DNA of 64,000 nucleotides from Acidobacteriota bacterium (GTDB taxonomy: Bacteria; Acidobacteriota; Blastocatellia; RBC074): the NCBI GenBank assembly GCA_016710075.1, contig JADJLO010000041.1:1-64000 (forward strand). The letters run 5' to 3'. The notes below the pieces were generated by a model. That model worked only from the letters and a program-made list of their open reading frames with translations. It made no database searches and had not been told where the DNA came from. Positions 48,364 to 57,500 of the stretch are shown piece by piece; position 1 is the first letter of the stretch, and every line of letters begins with the position of its first letter. Made by a program: the position numbers and the translations under genes.

Positions 48364-48505
48364 TTGGTTTCCTCCAGAACAGAATCGGGTTGATTGTTTT
48401 TCTAATTCTTGTCCAATAATTATGATTAATGATTAGCGCAATTAGGTGGATGGAAAGTTTATGCTCATAGACACCGGCTTGCAAGCATCCATACCTCGGG
48501 TAATG

Positions 48506-48537
48506 AAAAAGGCGGGCTCAACGGCGCCCGCCTTTTT
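48506..48537. terminator. Bidirectional intrinsic terminator
   Basis: AAAAAGGCGGGC (48506-48517) pairs perfectly with GCCCGCCTTTTT (48526-48537), loop of eight. It ends the small exported-protein gene on the minus strand. A tandem GCCTGAAAGGT pair lies next to it at 48542-48563. Confidence 0.9.
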
Positions 48538-48575
48538 CACTGCCTGAAAGGTGCCTGAAAGGTGATCAATAACGG

Positions 48576-48959
48576 TTACTCCGAAAGATGATTAACCAGC
48601 GCTACCAGCTTCTGAGCCCTGATGGTCAGTTGGCCATTCTTTAATTCGACACGGCCATTGACCGTGACACGGCGCACCGGATCCGCCAGCAGCGACTCGC
48701 GCTGTGACATGGTCAACTGCTCGATGTTGACAACCATGAGCACTTTGCCGTTCTGATCGAAGATATCCAGCCGCCTGAATCCGGCATCGACCGATATCAG
48801 CTCTCCGGTAACAATCACAAGTCGTCCTTCGTACTCAGCCGGACTGCCTGAGAGCTCTTTCAAACTGATCGATTCATAACTGTTTTTTGCGGCGGGGTTC
48901 TGGCCAAAGACAAAAGTGGTCAACAGGCACGAAACAAAAATACTGCGGATTATCGTCAT
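48576..48959 (-). CDS. Small exported protein with OB-fold-like strand pattern
   Basis: A 127-residue protein with a signal peptide (IRSIFVSCLLTTFVFGQ). The mature part alternates strands: EGRLVIVTGELISVDAGFRR, LDIFDQNGKVLMVVNIEQL, RRVTVNGRVELKNGQLTIRA. This pattern suggests an OB-fold, as in BOF or tRNA-anticodon-like exported proteins. No family is recognised with confidence. It reads toward the terminator at 48506-48537 and is divergent from the gene at 49153. The gap 48960-49152 probably holds both promoters. Confidence 0.65.
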   Translation of the reverse strand: MTIIRSIFVSCLLTTFVFGQNPAAKNSYESISLKELSGSPAEYEGRLVIVTGELISVDAGFRRLDIFDQNGKVLMVVNIEQLTMSQRESLLADPVRRVTVNGRVELKNGQLTIRAQKLVALVNHLSE

Positions 48960-49152
48960 AATTATTATTGTTCTGAAAAAATTACTCCTGAGAAATATAT
49001 TGCGGGTTTACCGATCTATTGTGCGCCGAAGCGCATGCAGCCGGAAAGACCGCCAACCAAAGTCGCAGAGTCTATAGAACTGTCCGGATTTAGGCAAGCG
49101 ATTCTGGTCAAAGTCACTTGCGGTAATAAATCACTGATGATAAAAATCAGCT

Positions 49153-49686
49153 ATGGAATTCAAACGCTTTACGGCTTTTACAATGTTTTTGATTCTCCTC
49201 TGCGCCATTCCCACATTTACGCTGGCTCAGAAGAGCCGGTCAAAATCCCGCAGAGGCGCTGCCGCTGCTCCCGCCCCGACTCCGGTCCCTGATATGCGGC
49301 CTGAAGCCGCTCTGGTGGCCGAGCAGATCAAAAGCATCTCGAAATTTCTCTTTGTTTACGGCAAGATCGTCAACGGCCTTGAGATCGCGGAAGATCAGGC
49401 CAAACGCGGCCAGGTTCCCCCCGCAGTACAGGCCAAAAACAAACAGAGCAGGGATGCGCTTGTCGCCAGCATCACCGGTCTCAAGACGGGTCTGGATGGT
49501 GTGGTCAAAAACTTTCAGGCTAATCCGAGGATGCAGGTTCAATACCTGAAAATATCCTATGCGGCAGAGTCTGTAGCCACTGCCGAACAGCTCGCCTCCG
49601 GAGGGCAATATGATGAGGCCGGCAAATCTCTGACCGCCGCGATCGAAAAATTGACCGATGTGATCATGTCAATGAGGCTGCTGTAA
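49153..49686 (+). CDS. Exported helical protein of unknown function
   Basis: A 177-residue protein. The signal peptide (FTAFTMFLILLCAIPTFTLA) ends AQ. A basic, alanine/proline-rich linker (residues 27-47) follows, then an all-helical domain (LVAEQIKSISKFLFVYGKIV, YLKISYAAESVATAEQLASG, AGKSLTAAIEKLTDVIMSMR). No known family. No strong ribosome site before ATG 49153. It is followed by an AAAGTTY repeat. Confidence 0.65.
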   Translation: MEFKRFTAFTMFLILLCAIPTFTLAQKSRSKSRRGAAAAPAPTPVPDMRPEAALVAEQIKSISKFLFVYGKIVNGLEIAEDQAKRGQVPPAVQAKNKQSRDALVASITGLKTGLDGVVKNFQANPRMQVQYLKISYAAESVATAEQLASGGQYDEAGKSLTAAIEKLTDVIMSMRLL

Positions 49687-49689
49687 AAA

Positions 49690-49723
49690 GAGTTCAAAGT
49701 TTAAGGTTTATAGTTTAAAGTTC
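49690..49723. repeat. AAAGTTY heptamer repeat, locus 4
   Basis: AGTTCAAAGTTTAAGG, then TTTATAGTTTAAAGTTC: degenerate 7-nt units starting five bases after the stop of the preceding gene. No inverted partner is seen. Confidence 0.65.
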
Positions 49724-49802
49724 TCGATCCTATAACAAAAAGCACCTCCGGCCATTTATTATTGGCGTATTTGTCACATGCTTACCTGAGAGGAGCGAGT
49801 CA

Positions 49803-50549
49803 ATGACCATCCTGACACTATTTGCAGAACCTCCAAACCCGTGGAGCATCGTCACTCAGGTCACAAATCCATACAGTTTGGCCGCATTTGCACTGGCCAT
49901 ATTGCTGACCATTACCGGGGCGATAATGCGATCGCGCGGCAGAAATATTCCTCTTCCGGTTTGGATACTGATACCGCTGCTGGTGGCGATGCCATTAGGT
50001 GCAGCAGTATTCCAGCAATTCGTTTCAAGCAGGGATCAGGCGATCTATCGTGTCAGAATCTCGGTCTATGATCCTCAGGGTAATCCATTACAAGACGCCA
50101 GGGTAAGCTCTTCATTCGGCGGCGAACCGAAAAAAGTGGAAGCAGGGTGGGAGGTGGACATTCCGGCCGCAACGATCCCGAAAGGCGATAAGCTGAGAAT
50201 CACCGCGGTCAGGGAGAGTTCGTTTCTCAGGGGTCAGGTTGAAATCGCGCTTGGCGAAGAGCGTAACCCTTCTGTGAATTTGAAATTGATGTATGACGCT
50301 ACCGCTGTCGTTCGCGGCCAGATTGTAGATGAGGCGAGCAACCGTGCTATTGCCGGCGCACGAGTTACAGTAGTCGGATATGGCAACGAAGCTGTGGTAA
50401 CAAAGGCAGACGGTAATTTTGTACTGCCGGCTCACAAAGCAGTCGAACAGCAGGTGATGCTTCAAGCCGAAGCGAGGGGTTATAAAGCGGAGTCTCAGTG
50501 GCACCCTGCAGGCGACTATCCGGCAGTGATCAAGCTCAAGAAGGAGTAA
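49803..50549 (+). CDS. Membrane protein with carboxypeptidase-regulatory-like domains
   Basis: ATG 49803 follows GAGAGGAG. The 248-residue product has two membrane helices (residues 25-43 and 52-72). Two beta-sandwich domains of the carboxypeptidase-regulatory type follow: RVRISVYDPQGNPLQDARVS and VVRGQIVDEASNRAIAGARV, then TVVGYGNEAVVTKADGNFVL. These domains are exported and bind proteins or glycans in other contexts. The TPR gene starts two bases after its stop, so the two form an operon and may make one membrane complex. Confidence 0.7.
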   Translation: MTILTLFAEPPNPWSIVTQVTNPYSLAAFALAILLTITGAIMRSRGRNIPLPVWILIPLLVAMPLGAAVFQQFVSSRDQAIYRVRISVYDPQGNPLQDARVSSSFGGEPKKVEAGWEVDIPAATIPKGDKLRITAVRESSFLRGQVEIALGEERNPSVNLKLMYDATAVVRGQIVDEASNRAIAGARVTVVGYGNEAVVTKADGNFVLPAHKAVEQQVMLQAEARGYKAESQWHPAGDYPAVIKLKKE

Positions 50550-50551
50550 TT

Positions 50552-52267
50552 ATGAGCGCCACAATTCGATCCATCTGCTTATCGATCACCCTGGTCCTTT
50601 GCGCGACCTCGTTGATGGCCGAAGAGAATATTCTGGTCCTGAATGTCGCAAATACCTCAGACGAAGTCATTCCAAATGTTTCTCTGAAATGCAAAGGGGA
50701 TGCCCCGGCCGCCGGCAGCGACCGAAATGGCACGGCGAGGCTCAAACTGCCATTCGGCACCCGACCCGGAAGTTCAGTCGTCCTGCAGATTGTCGCCGGA
50801 GATTGGGTCATGATCAGCCCCTGGGATGGGCGCGTCATCATCCCTCCTTTCGACAACAACGCTCAGAATTTCGTCTCAATAGTCATCGCCAAAAAGAGCG
50901 ACAGGCAGATTTTGACGAGCGGAAAAGCCGTTGAGGCGATAGTCTCCAGAGTCACCAGAGAAATCGGATCGAAGATGGATCGGCAGATCTCGGAGGAAGA
51001 GCGCCGGCTGGTTCTTGAAATGCAGGCCAGGGAGTTCGGCCTGACACCGGATGAAGTCGACAGGGCGATCCGCGAATGGAGCCGCAAGGTCACAGATCCT
51101 TACCAGAAAGGCCTGGCTGAGCTATATGCCAGCAATTATCCCGAAGCGACAAGACTGCTGACCGCCTCACTCGATCAAAAAATCAGGGAAATTGAAGTGC
51201 TTCAAAACCAGGCGGCAAATAACGCCTTCTTCCTTGGCGAAGCTCAGATGGGACAGGGACAGTACACGTCTGCAACTGAGGCATTCAAAAAAGCGCTGGC
51301 TTTACGACCTGATGACGGGGTTTTCTTAAACAGTCTTTCAATTGCCTATCGGATGGCGGGAAACCTGAAAGAGGCAGAACGCGCAGGCGAACGGGCTGTA
51401 ATCAGTAAAGGCGGCGATCCGAGATTCGGCCAGTATCATCCAGCAACCGCCATAGCCACACTCAATCTGGCGCTTCTTTACCAGGAAGAGGGCAAGAACA
51501 TCGAGGCTGAACAAATCTTCAAACAAGCGCTTTTAACGACTGAGCGTGGCTTTGGGCCGGACCATCCGGAGGTGGCGCGATGTCTGGATTATTTTGCCGA
51601 CTTCCTCGACAGGGTTGATCGGAAGTCCGAAGCTGCCGAGAAACGCACCCGTGCCGGAGCAATTCGCTCAAGGTTTGAACAGCAGACACGCGACAAAACC
51701 ATCGCCGATTCGAAACAATTACTCAAACTCAAGGAACAGGAGTCCGGGCCGGATCATCCCGATATTGCTCAATTGGCAAGCACGCTGGGCTCTCTCTATC
51801 TTGAAAATGGACAGCTCGATGACGCCGAATCACTTTTCAAACGTGCTCTTTCAGTTAGAGAGAAAACCGTCGGGAAAGATCACCTGGACACGGCAGGCGA
51901 TCTGCAGAAGCTGGCTTCACTTTACCAATCTCAACGAAAATTCACAGCCGCCGAACCCTTTGCCCGGCGAGCTTTGGATATCCTGGAGAAGAATTTGGGG
52001 CCAGGTGATCCCTATCGCGTGATTTATGCGCTTGATTCTTATGCCGTGATATTGCGCGGACTCGGCAGGACGAATGAAGCTCTCAAGTACGAGGCACGAG
52101 CCAAAGAATCGAGAGAAAAACAAATACGATCGATCGAATTCAATCCTGTTCAGCAATCAATGCCTAACAGGATGAATGCCCCAAACATGCAGGCCCCGCC
52201 GATTCCTGCGCCAAACCCGCCAGCGCCAAAAAAACCGGAGAAACCAAAGCCGGAGAAGCCTTTCTAA
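50552..52267 (+). CDS. Exported TPR (kinesin-light-chain type) protein
   Basis: ATG 50552 (MSATIRSICLSITLVLCATS) follows AAGGAG. The 571-residue product has a signal peptide, a beta domain (ILVLNVANTSDEVIPNVSLK), a helical stretch, and then TPRs: NAFFLGEAQMGQGQYTSATE, AFKKALALRPDDGVFLNSLS. Tetracopeptide units of the 42-residue kinesin-light-chain type follow (EAEQIFKQALLTTERGFGPD, DAESLFKRALSVREKTVGKD, AAEPFARRALDILEKNLGPG). The C-terminus is Pro/Lys-rich. It probably acts as a periplasmic scaffold with the co-encoded membrane protein. Confidence 0.8.
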   Translation: MSATIRSICLSITLVLCATSLMAEENILVLNVANTSDEVIPNVSLKCKGDAPAAGSDRNGTARLKLPFGTRPGSSVVLQIVAGDWVMISPWDGRVIIPPFDNNAQNFVSIVIAKKSDRQILTSGKAVEAIVSRVTREIGSKMDRQISEEERRLVLEMQAREFGLTPDEVDRAIREWSRKVTDPYQKGLAELYASNYPEATRLLTASLDQKIREIEVLQNQAANNAFFLGEAQMGQGQYTSATEAFKKALALRPDDGVFLNSLSIAYRMAGNLKEAERAGERAVISKGGDPRFGQYHPATAIATLNLALLYQEEGKNIEAEQIFKQALLTTERGFGPDHPEVARCLDYFADFLDRVDRKSEAAEKRTRAGAIRSRFEQQTRDKTIADSKQLLKLKEQESGPDHPDIAQLASTLGSLYLENGQLDDAESLFKRALSVREKTVGKDHLDTAGDLQKLASLYQSQRKFTAAEPFARRALDILEKNLGPGDPYRVIYALDSYAVILRGLGRTNEALKYEARAKESREKQIRSIEFNPVQQSMPNRMNAPNMQAPPIPAPNPPAPKKPEKPKPEKPF

Positions 52268-52370
52268 GTGACTCACGTTAAACATTTGGATCTAATGAAG
52301 ACAGTGATTGAGCAGTTACAAATCGTAAACATTTAATTGTTAGCCACAAAATCCGTTTGTATCAGAAACC

Positions 52371-53867
52371 TCAAACAGCCCCTTTGGTCATCAGCAAGCC
52401 TATATGTTCCTGATTGGCCGCTTGCGGATCAACTTCTCCGACAATTCTTCCCTGATACATGACCAGAATCCTGTCCGACAATGAGAGCACCTCTTCGAGT
52501 TCGGCTGAGACCAGCAGTATAGCCGCGCCCGAATCGCGAAGCTCTATCAGCTTTCTGTGAATGAATTCGATGGCGCCGATATCGACGCCTCGTGTCGGCT
52601 GCGAGACGAGCAAGAGTTTCGGATGGAGATCGAACTCGCGGCCGACGACCAGTTTCTGCTGATTGCCGCCTGAGAGCGCCTTTGCCGGGAGTGCGGCATT
52701 TGGCGGGCGCACATCGAAATCAGCGATGATCCTCTCGGCTTTGGCATTGATGGCTTTCTCATCCAGCAATCCAAGCACTGATGGCGCGGCCGGCGCCCGG
52801 TAATGCGTCCCGAGAATCGTGTTATGGGCGAGATCGAAATCGAGCAGGAGCCCGCGGCGGTGCCTGTCTTCAGGGATGTGAGCAATCCCTAGTTCCTTGA
52901 GTTCCCTTGCGCCGAGCTTTGTAATATCGCGGCCAGCGAGGGTGATGGCGCCAGAGTCCGCTCTGAGCAATCCCGAGAGGACTTCGACGAGTTCGGTCTG
53001 ACCGTTGCCTTCGACGCCGGCAATACCGACGATCTCTCCTGCGCGAACTTCAAAATTGAGATTGCTCAGTCTCGAATCCAGCTTGAGATTCCTGACACTC
53101 AGGACAGCATCTTTGGGATTTGCCGGGGGCTTTTCGACCCGCAGCAGAACTTCCCGGCCGACCATCAATCGGGCGAGCTCTGCCGCGTTTGTCTCGCTGG
53201 TGCGCCTTTCGCCGACGACCTGGCCGTCACGCATGACCGTGACATTGTCGGAGAGAACCAGAACCTCGGAAAGCTTATGGGTGATGATGATCACAGTCTT
53301 GCCCTGGTCTCTCATCGAACGAAGGATTTTAAAGAACTCCTCGACCTCCTGTGGAGTCAGCACCGCAGTCGGCTCATCCAGGATCAGAATCCGCGCGCCG
53401 CGATAGAGGGCCTTGAGCACCTCGACCCGCTGCTGCTGCCCAACTGACAGATCGGCAACTCTAGCCTGCGGATCGATGTCGAAGCCGAAATCCTTCGAGA
53501 GCTTTGCGATCTCGTCCCCGGCTTTTTTGAAGTCGATCTTGAGGGCATTGCCGGGTTCGGCGCCGAGAATGATGTTTTCCATGACAGTCATCGGCGGTAT
53601 GAGCATGAAGTGCTGGTGGACCATGCCAAGACCGAGGGCAATCGCATCGTATGGATTGCCTATGTCTCGTTTGAGGCCGTCGATTACGATTTCGCCCTCA
53701 TCGGCTGTATAAAAACCGTAGAGGATCTTCATGATCGTTGATTTCCCAGCCCCGTTCTCACCGACGATGGCGTGGATTGTATTGGCCGGGATCGAGAGAT
53801 TGATCCCCTTGTTCGCCGTCACCGAGCCAAACCGCTTGGTGATCTTTCTCATCTCGATTATTTGCAT
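52371..53867 (-). CDS. Nucleoside-type (BMP system) ABC transporter ATP-binding protein
   Basis: A 498-residue duplicated ATPase. The first half has Walker A AIVGENGAGKSTIMKILYGF, Q-loop GMVHQHFMLIPPMTVMENII, signature LSVGQQQRVEVLKAL and Walker B ILILDEPTAVLTPQEV. The second half has GIAGVEGNGQTELVEVLSGL, IPEDRHRRGLLLDF and ALSGGNQQKLVVGREFDLHP. The MVHQHFMLIP block and the degenerate second half are typical of the NupO/YufO type, which works with BMP-family nucleoside-binding lipoproteins. Such a lipoprotein is encoded at 62578-63580 on the same strand. The two permease genes usually found beside the ATPase are absent from the window. Confidence 0.92.
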   Translation of the reverse strand: MQIIEMRKITKRFGSVTANKGINLSIPANTIHAIVGENGAGKSTIMKILYGFYTADEGEIVIDGLKRDIGNPYDAIALGLGMVHQHFMLIPPMTVMENIILGAEPGNALKIDFKKAGDEIAKLSKDFGFDIDPQARVADLSVGQQQRVEVLKALYRGARILILDEPTAVLTPQEVEEFFKILRSMRDQGKTVIIITHKLSEVLVLSDNVTVMRDGQVVGERRTSETNAAELARLMVGREVLLRVEKPPANPKDAVLSVRNLKLDSRLSNLNFEVRAGEIVGIAGVEGNGQTELVEVLSGLLRADSGAITLAGRDITKLGARELKELGIAHIPEDRHRRGLLLDFDLAHNTILGTHYRAPAAPSVLGLLDEKAINAKAERIIADFDVRPPNAALPAKALSGGNQQKLVVGREFDLHPKLLLVSQPTRGVDIGAIEFIHRKLIELRDSGAAILLVSAELEEVLSLSDRILVMYQGRIVGEVDPQAANQEHIGLLMTKGAV

Positions 53868-54100
53868 ATTCGTGCCGCCGGATTTTGCTCTGATTCTGAA
53901 GTCTGAGTGTACCCGCTAAAGAATAAAATGTTTTTATCGTATAGGCATATCAATAATGAAAAGCGCAAATGCAAATAAAGATAACATCGGCAGGGTTTCT
54001 TACTCCACCCCTTCGGAGAAATTAATACCAAATCTGCTGCAGGCTGAACATATCCAGATGGAACCTGGACAGTGGCTATTATTTATCAATAACCGAAAAA

Positions 54101-54120
54101 ATATTGCATGATTGCAATAT
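54101..54120. promoter_or_regulatory. Perfect inverted repeat, operator-like
   Basis: ATATTGCA (54101-54108) and TGCAATAT (54113-54120) across a four-base spacer. The size and symmetry suit a dimeric regulator; no regulator gene is nearby. Confidence 0.4.
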
Positions 54121-54300
54121 ACCGACGTATACTTCACACGCATTTGGATTTGCCGACCTCATTATTACGTCATTACACGGCAAAACGAGTGCCATAGTTA
54201 GTTTTCGTGCAAATGGTCAATGCGAACTGAAGCGGAAGGCTACAAGCATCACCGCCATCCACTTATAAAGTCACAACATAATTTAACAGCAATCATAAAA

Positions 54301-54373
54301 GCCTATCAGGCATAAAAGCCACCAGGGCTGATACGTATTCCATTTGAACCGGGCAGATGGCAGATGCCATCTG
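54301..54373 (+). ncRNA. Candidate structured leader with three hairpins
   Basis: GCCT-ATC-AGGC (54301-54311), AGCC..GGCT (54317-54329) and CAGATGGC-AGAT-GCCATCTG (54354-54373) follow one another about 200 bases before the DUF11 start. The third is a perfect 8-bp stem. A cyclic-di-GMP riboswitch was considered but the conserved core was not found. Confidence 0.3.
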
Positions 54374-54563
54374 AATGCTCATTCCGGTCAATGATTTAAT
54401 TTAAAAGAATTTCATGAGAAGTTCTTCAGGTTTTTGAAAAAGCACTAAGATTAATAGATAGCGATTTTGGATCTTCGGGAAAATTCCCTTCACAACTTCA
54501 CGAATTGACCGAAGGACAGATCCTCACGAGATACGCTTTAACCACTGAAACAGGAGAGATCCG

Positions 54564-57500
54564 ATGCGAACTTCACCTTCACTCAACACCACGCGGCGCC
54601 GGGCATTGATTATGACCGGTATGATTATCGCTATGGTTGGGCTGCTGATTGCCTTCGGGCAGAATAATTCTTCAGCGGCTTCGCAGCCAAAAGCGGGCGA
54701 CATGGCGAAACTGGGCCCGGTCATCAACAAGGCAACCACGAATTCATTTTCATTCAATTCCCTGGCCGCGAATCGGCTTTTAGGGTTGGGTGGGATGTTC
54801 ACATCGAGCGTATCGGTCGAGGCCAATCCGCCGGCTGGAACGCCGGTAGCCGTTGGACAGACGATCACCTACGTGGTCACGCTGACCAATGACGATGTTA
54901 CGGATACGGCAGTCGGCGCCGGAGCTAATCTGACGGTCTCCGCTCTGGTTCCGGCTGGAACCACGCTGACGGCAGGTTCGGTCACCGTGCTGCAACAGCC
55001 CCAGGGCGGCAATACATTTACCTGTCAGGCCGGGACACCTTCCTGCACGGCGAACAAGACGTCCACCATATCGACCTTCGACAATTTCGCGACCTTCAAG
55101 TTTCAGTACAGGGTGACGGTCAACGCAGGAACCGCCATCGGGACGGTGCTCAACAATACCGCGACATATGTCAATGATGGCGGGCCCGCCACGGTGTTAT
55201 CGAGCACGATAAGCCATGCAGTGGCAGCTCCGGCCGATCTTTCGATCACAAAATCCGCCTCTCCGGTTTCAGTTATAGCTGGGGGTACATCGGTCGCAGT
55301 CGGCACGCCAGGCAGCGGGCTGCCTGCCGGTGGTACAGCCGATATTGATTATCTGCTGTTGATAGCCAACGCGGGGCCAAACAATGCCACGGACGTGACA
55401 ATTGAGGATGCGTTTCCCGCTAATACAGTTCTTGTCTCCGCCCCGGCATTGGCTACAAACGCCATTACCATCAACGGGGCGGGCGCTCCAACCTTTGCGA
55501 TAACTTGCAATGTGTTTGGTAATATTTTCCAATGCACACCCGGAAACAATACAGCGCTGAACGCCGGATGGGGTCAGGTGTCCTTCCAAATGCGCTCCTG
55601 GCAGTTATCAGATACCGAGTCAGAGTTCCGGCCAATGTGGCGCAGGGAACGATCCTTCATAATGAGGCGAGGATCAGTTCTACGCCTGCTAATCCGGGGC
55701 CCGGTACGCTGACGGCAGATCCCAATACGGGGAACAATGCTTCGACACCGGTCAATACGCTGGTCAATGCGCTTGCAGATCTTGGCATCACCAAGGTTAC
55801 GAGCAATCCAATGCCGACCGCGGGCGGCGCCGCCTTCAGTTATACGCTGACCGTGACAAATCTGGGTCCGAGTGATGCACAGAACGTGATCGTCAGCGAT
55901 CCTATGCCGCCGGGCATAATATTTCAGAATGTTTCTGTTACGGGAGCGGGTGCATTTAGCTGCGCCGGTCCTCCGGTTGGCACCAATGGTGTGGTCAGTT
56001 GCACCAGCGGGGTATTACCGGCCAGTGGTACGGCGACGATCACGATCGTAGCGCAAGTTGTCCCGAACGTTGCCAGTGGTGTACGCACGAACACGGCAAC
56101 AGTCACGTCGGCGACCACTGATCCTGGGCCCGCCGTAAATCTTACAAGCTGTGATGATGCTTCAGTCGGCGAAAATGCAGACTGCGCCAGGCAGGACATC
56201 GTGGTAACCGCTCCGCTGTCGATCACCAAGGCCGGCCCGGCTACGCTTTGCGCCGGCGACACCTACACCTATAACATCACGGTCTTCAATGGTGGAAGCA
56301 GCACGGCGCTGAACGCGACCATTTCAGATCAGTTACCTCTTAACACTACATTTCTGAATTATAGTGGAACAGGCGCATTCGCAAATTCCTGTTCGCATAA
56401 TGGCGGAACGCCCGGAACGATCACTTGCGCATCCGTGGACATTCCATCTGGTTTGAGCACACTGGACATCACCGTCAAGCTTGCACCGGGTGCGCCAAGC
56501 GGTGCACTGTCGAACACTGCAACCATCACCAGCGCCGGGACAGGTACGATCGCTGTCGGAACCTCGACCACAACGGCGACAGTCAATCACTGCTCTGACC
56601 TTGAAATCACCAAGGATGATTCACCGGATGCGGTGCTGGCGGGCGAGGATATAAACTACAGCATCACGGTCAAGAATGTCGGCCCTAGCGATATCTCCGC
56701 GGGAGAGTTCGTCGTCAATGATCCGACATTCCCGCCGGCGGGGACGACGCTCAAAACCGGCACGGTGATCAGCGCGACGGGCTTCAACTGCAATGGGACG
56801 ACGGCCTTCCCCTGCACTGCGACTGCGGCGTTGCCTGTGGGCGCTACCGCGACTATCAAGTACACCGTCACCGTCAATGCGAACTTCAACGGCGGCCAGC
56901 CGGGCGGCTTTGTCGCCAACACAGCGTCAGTAGCAATCGCCAATGGCGTCAACGCTCTAGACTCGAACCAGACGAACAATTCTTCGACAACCAACACGCC
57001 GATCGGCCCAAGCGCCGATTTGTCTATGTCGGACCGGTCAGGGCGAAATCTTCTACGCGTTGACTTACCGTAACAGCGGCCGGGGTGATGCGGTCAACGT
57101 TCATATTCGTGACGTGATTCCGGACAATGTTCAGTTCGTGGCTGGTTCAATTGTTGTAACTCCGGCTGCCGGCCCGGCGTTGACTTGCACGGTCTCGCCA
57201 TTGCCCACGCAGATTGATTGCACTCCGACCGGCGGCGGCATTTTCGCCTGCGGCGCGAACGGCACGATTCGTTCCGCGCGCGTGCCGGCGAACATGCTGA
57301 CGGCGCGGTGATCAAGAACGTTGCGACCATCAATTCGGAAGGTGCGGGGGCCACGCCTGCCACGCCGGATCCGAATGGCGCCAACAATACTTCGAATACG
57401 ACGCAGAACCGCGTTCGCACCGAAGCGAATCTGAGCATTGGCAAGACTGGTCCGGCAAGCTGGGTTGCGGGGACCAATATCACCTACACCCTGACAGTAA

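Larger units (their letters stand above)
53868..54563. other. Gene-free 700-base region upstream of the DUF11 giant
   Basis: No ORF with coding character was found. The region is A/T-rich and separates divergent transcription units (ABC ATPase leftward, DUF11 gene rightward). It contains a perfect inverted repeat (54101-54120) and three consecutive small hairpins (54301-54373). AGGAG at 54552-54556 is the DUF11 ribosome site. Confidence 0.7.

Noticed and set aside
54301..54373. Cyclic-di-GMP riboswitch
   Set aside because: Only small stems and an AAAGCC-like string were found; the conserved receptor core and paired-helix layout are missing.
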